12,714 bases of DNA. It comes from Actinomycetes bacterium (GTDB lineage: Bacteria > Actinomycetota > Acidimicrobiia > Acidimicrobiales > RAAP-2). This document shows, piece by piece, positions 12,349 through 12,714 of the stretch. The first letter of the stretch is position 1, and the number at the start of each line of letters is the position of its first letter. A program made the translations under genes and the position numbers. The stretch lies in contig JAJZMN010000051.1 in assembly GCA_021850345.1 (NCBI GenBank), positions 1 through 12,714 on the forward strand. The letters run 5' to 3'. The notes beneath the pieces are model-generated. The model searched no databases. It was not told the origin of the DNA and was given only the letters and a program-made list of their open reading frames with translations.

Positions 12349-12714
12349 GTGTCGCAGACGGGCGGTGGCGAAGAGCTGATTGTCGAGGTCGCGACCTCCG
12401 ATGCAGGAGCGCCTGCGCCGGCCCCCTCGTCTCCGGGCGAGCACACGGGGGACTGGTGGAGCCGGACCTCCAGCGCGTTGACGGAGCGTGCCCAGGACGT
12501 GGTGTCCGCCCTCGTGGCGGCCTGTCTCATCGTGCTGGCCGCCGTGATCCTGGTCGCGGCGATCGTCGACTTCTACCCCACCACCCACCACGGGCTCACG
12601 GTGGCAGCGACTGACTTCCTCGACAAGGTCCTTCTCGTCCTCATCCTCGTGGAGATCGTGCACACGGTGGTGCTGTCCCTCCGTGCGCATGCGCTCGCGG
12701 CACAGCCTTTTCTC
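12349..12714 (+). CDS. PsiE-like membrane protein (partial, cut by window end)
   Basis: The frame from GTG 12349 is open to the last base, giving 122 residues without a stop; the rest lies outside the window. The first 50 residues are soluble and Gly/Ala/Pro/Ser-rich. They are followed by a transmembrane helix (VVSALVAACLIVLAAVILVA, 51-70), an exposed segment with a short helix (about 74-92), and a second membrane helix (VLLVLILVEIVHTVVLSL, 94-111), then RAHALAAQPFL. The pattern of L-x-x-I-x-V-E-I/L-x-x-T-V-x-x-x-x-R-x-H followed by a conserved P-F-L is that of the phosphate-starvation-inducible PsiE family, which has four membrane helices and no known biochemical role. Two more helices would be expected downstream. 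A ribosome binding site supports the start. The call rests on pattern and length only. Confidence 0.72.
   Translation, partial: MSQTGGGEELIVEVATSDAGAPAPAPSSPGEHTGDWWSRTSSALTERAQDVVSALVAACLIVLAAVILVAAIVDFYPTTHHGLTVAATDFLDKVLLVLILVEIVHTVVLSLRAHALAAQPFL

Noticed and set aside
10437..12530. A 697-residue open frame on the minus strand
   Set aside because: It is antisense to the kinase, whose domains are unmistakable. The product is Arg/Gly/Ala-rich with no known domain. Long antisense frames are common in GC-rich DNA.
1..12714. CRISPR arrays, insertion sequences, phage genes, rRNA or tRNA genes
   Set aside because: No regularly spaced repeats, transposase motifs, terminal inverted repeats or RNA gene signatures were recognised on either strand.

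Overview
The window is GC-rich. Its coding frames use G or C in most third positions, GTG starts are common, and several genes have a TANNNT box only 6-9 bases before the start codon, as in leaderless transcripts. Together with the protein types (YtrA-like GntR regulator, DevS-like kinase, PsiE-type membrane protein, BrnT-like and MazF-like toxin pieces) this suggests an actinobacterium, perhaps an environmental one. No rRNA, tRNA, CRISPR array, complete transposase or phage gene was seen. It reads as a chromosomal accessory region.

Left part (1-4220): an unidentified 3' gene remnant (41-214, +); a class I SAM-dependent methyltransferase (323-1156, -); a toxin-antitoxin-like pair (1369-1916, +) whose antitoxin keeps its N-terminus but has lost the expected DNA-binding half; a glyoxalase/VOC-fold protein (2214-2570, -) followed by a hairpin; about 830 bases with little coding signal and a 17-base tandem repeat; and a second class I methyltransferase (3405-4220, +).

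Middle (4221-5790): a decayed stretch. It holds the C-terminal remnant of a MazF/PemK-like toxin (4792-5001, +), a short GntR/YtrA-like regulator that lacks most of its first helix region (5105-5407, -), and a frameshifted small helix-turn-helix gene (5463-5761, +). A strong 9-bp hairpin lies at 4515-4540.

Right part (5844-12714): intact genes. These are a HAD-IA phosphatase (5844-6500, +), an epoxide-hydrolase-like alpha/beta hydrolase (6780-7595, +), a long GMC-family FAD oxidoreductase with an unusual catalytic motif (7701-9575, +), a convergent GNAT acetyltransferase (9723-10193, -) separated from it by a two-part hairpin, a CHASE3/HAMP sensor histidine kinase of the DevS/NarL type (10497-11906, +), a small unrecognised helical protein (11960-12232, -), and the first 122 residues of a PsiE-like membrane protein that runs off the right edge (12349-12714, +).

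The hydrolase and oxidoreductase are co-directional, 105 bases apart, and could act in sequence on an epoxide or ester and the resulting alcohol; this is inference from family and position only. I do not see a convincing new multi-gene system. The best leads are the toxin with a broken antitoxin, the shortened GntR regulator, the GMC enzyme with altered active-site residues, the kinase without a response regulator, and the leaderless-promoter pattern. The several apparent frameshifts could be real decay or sequencing errors.
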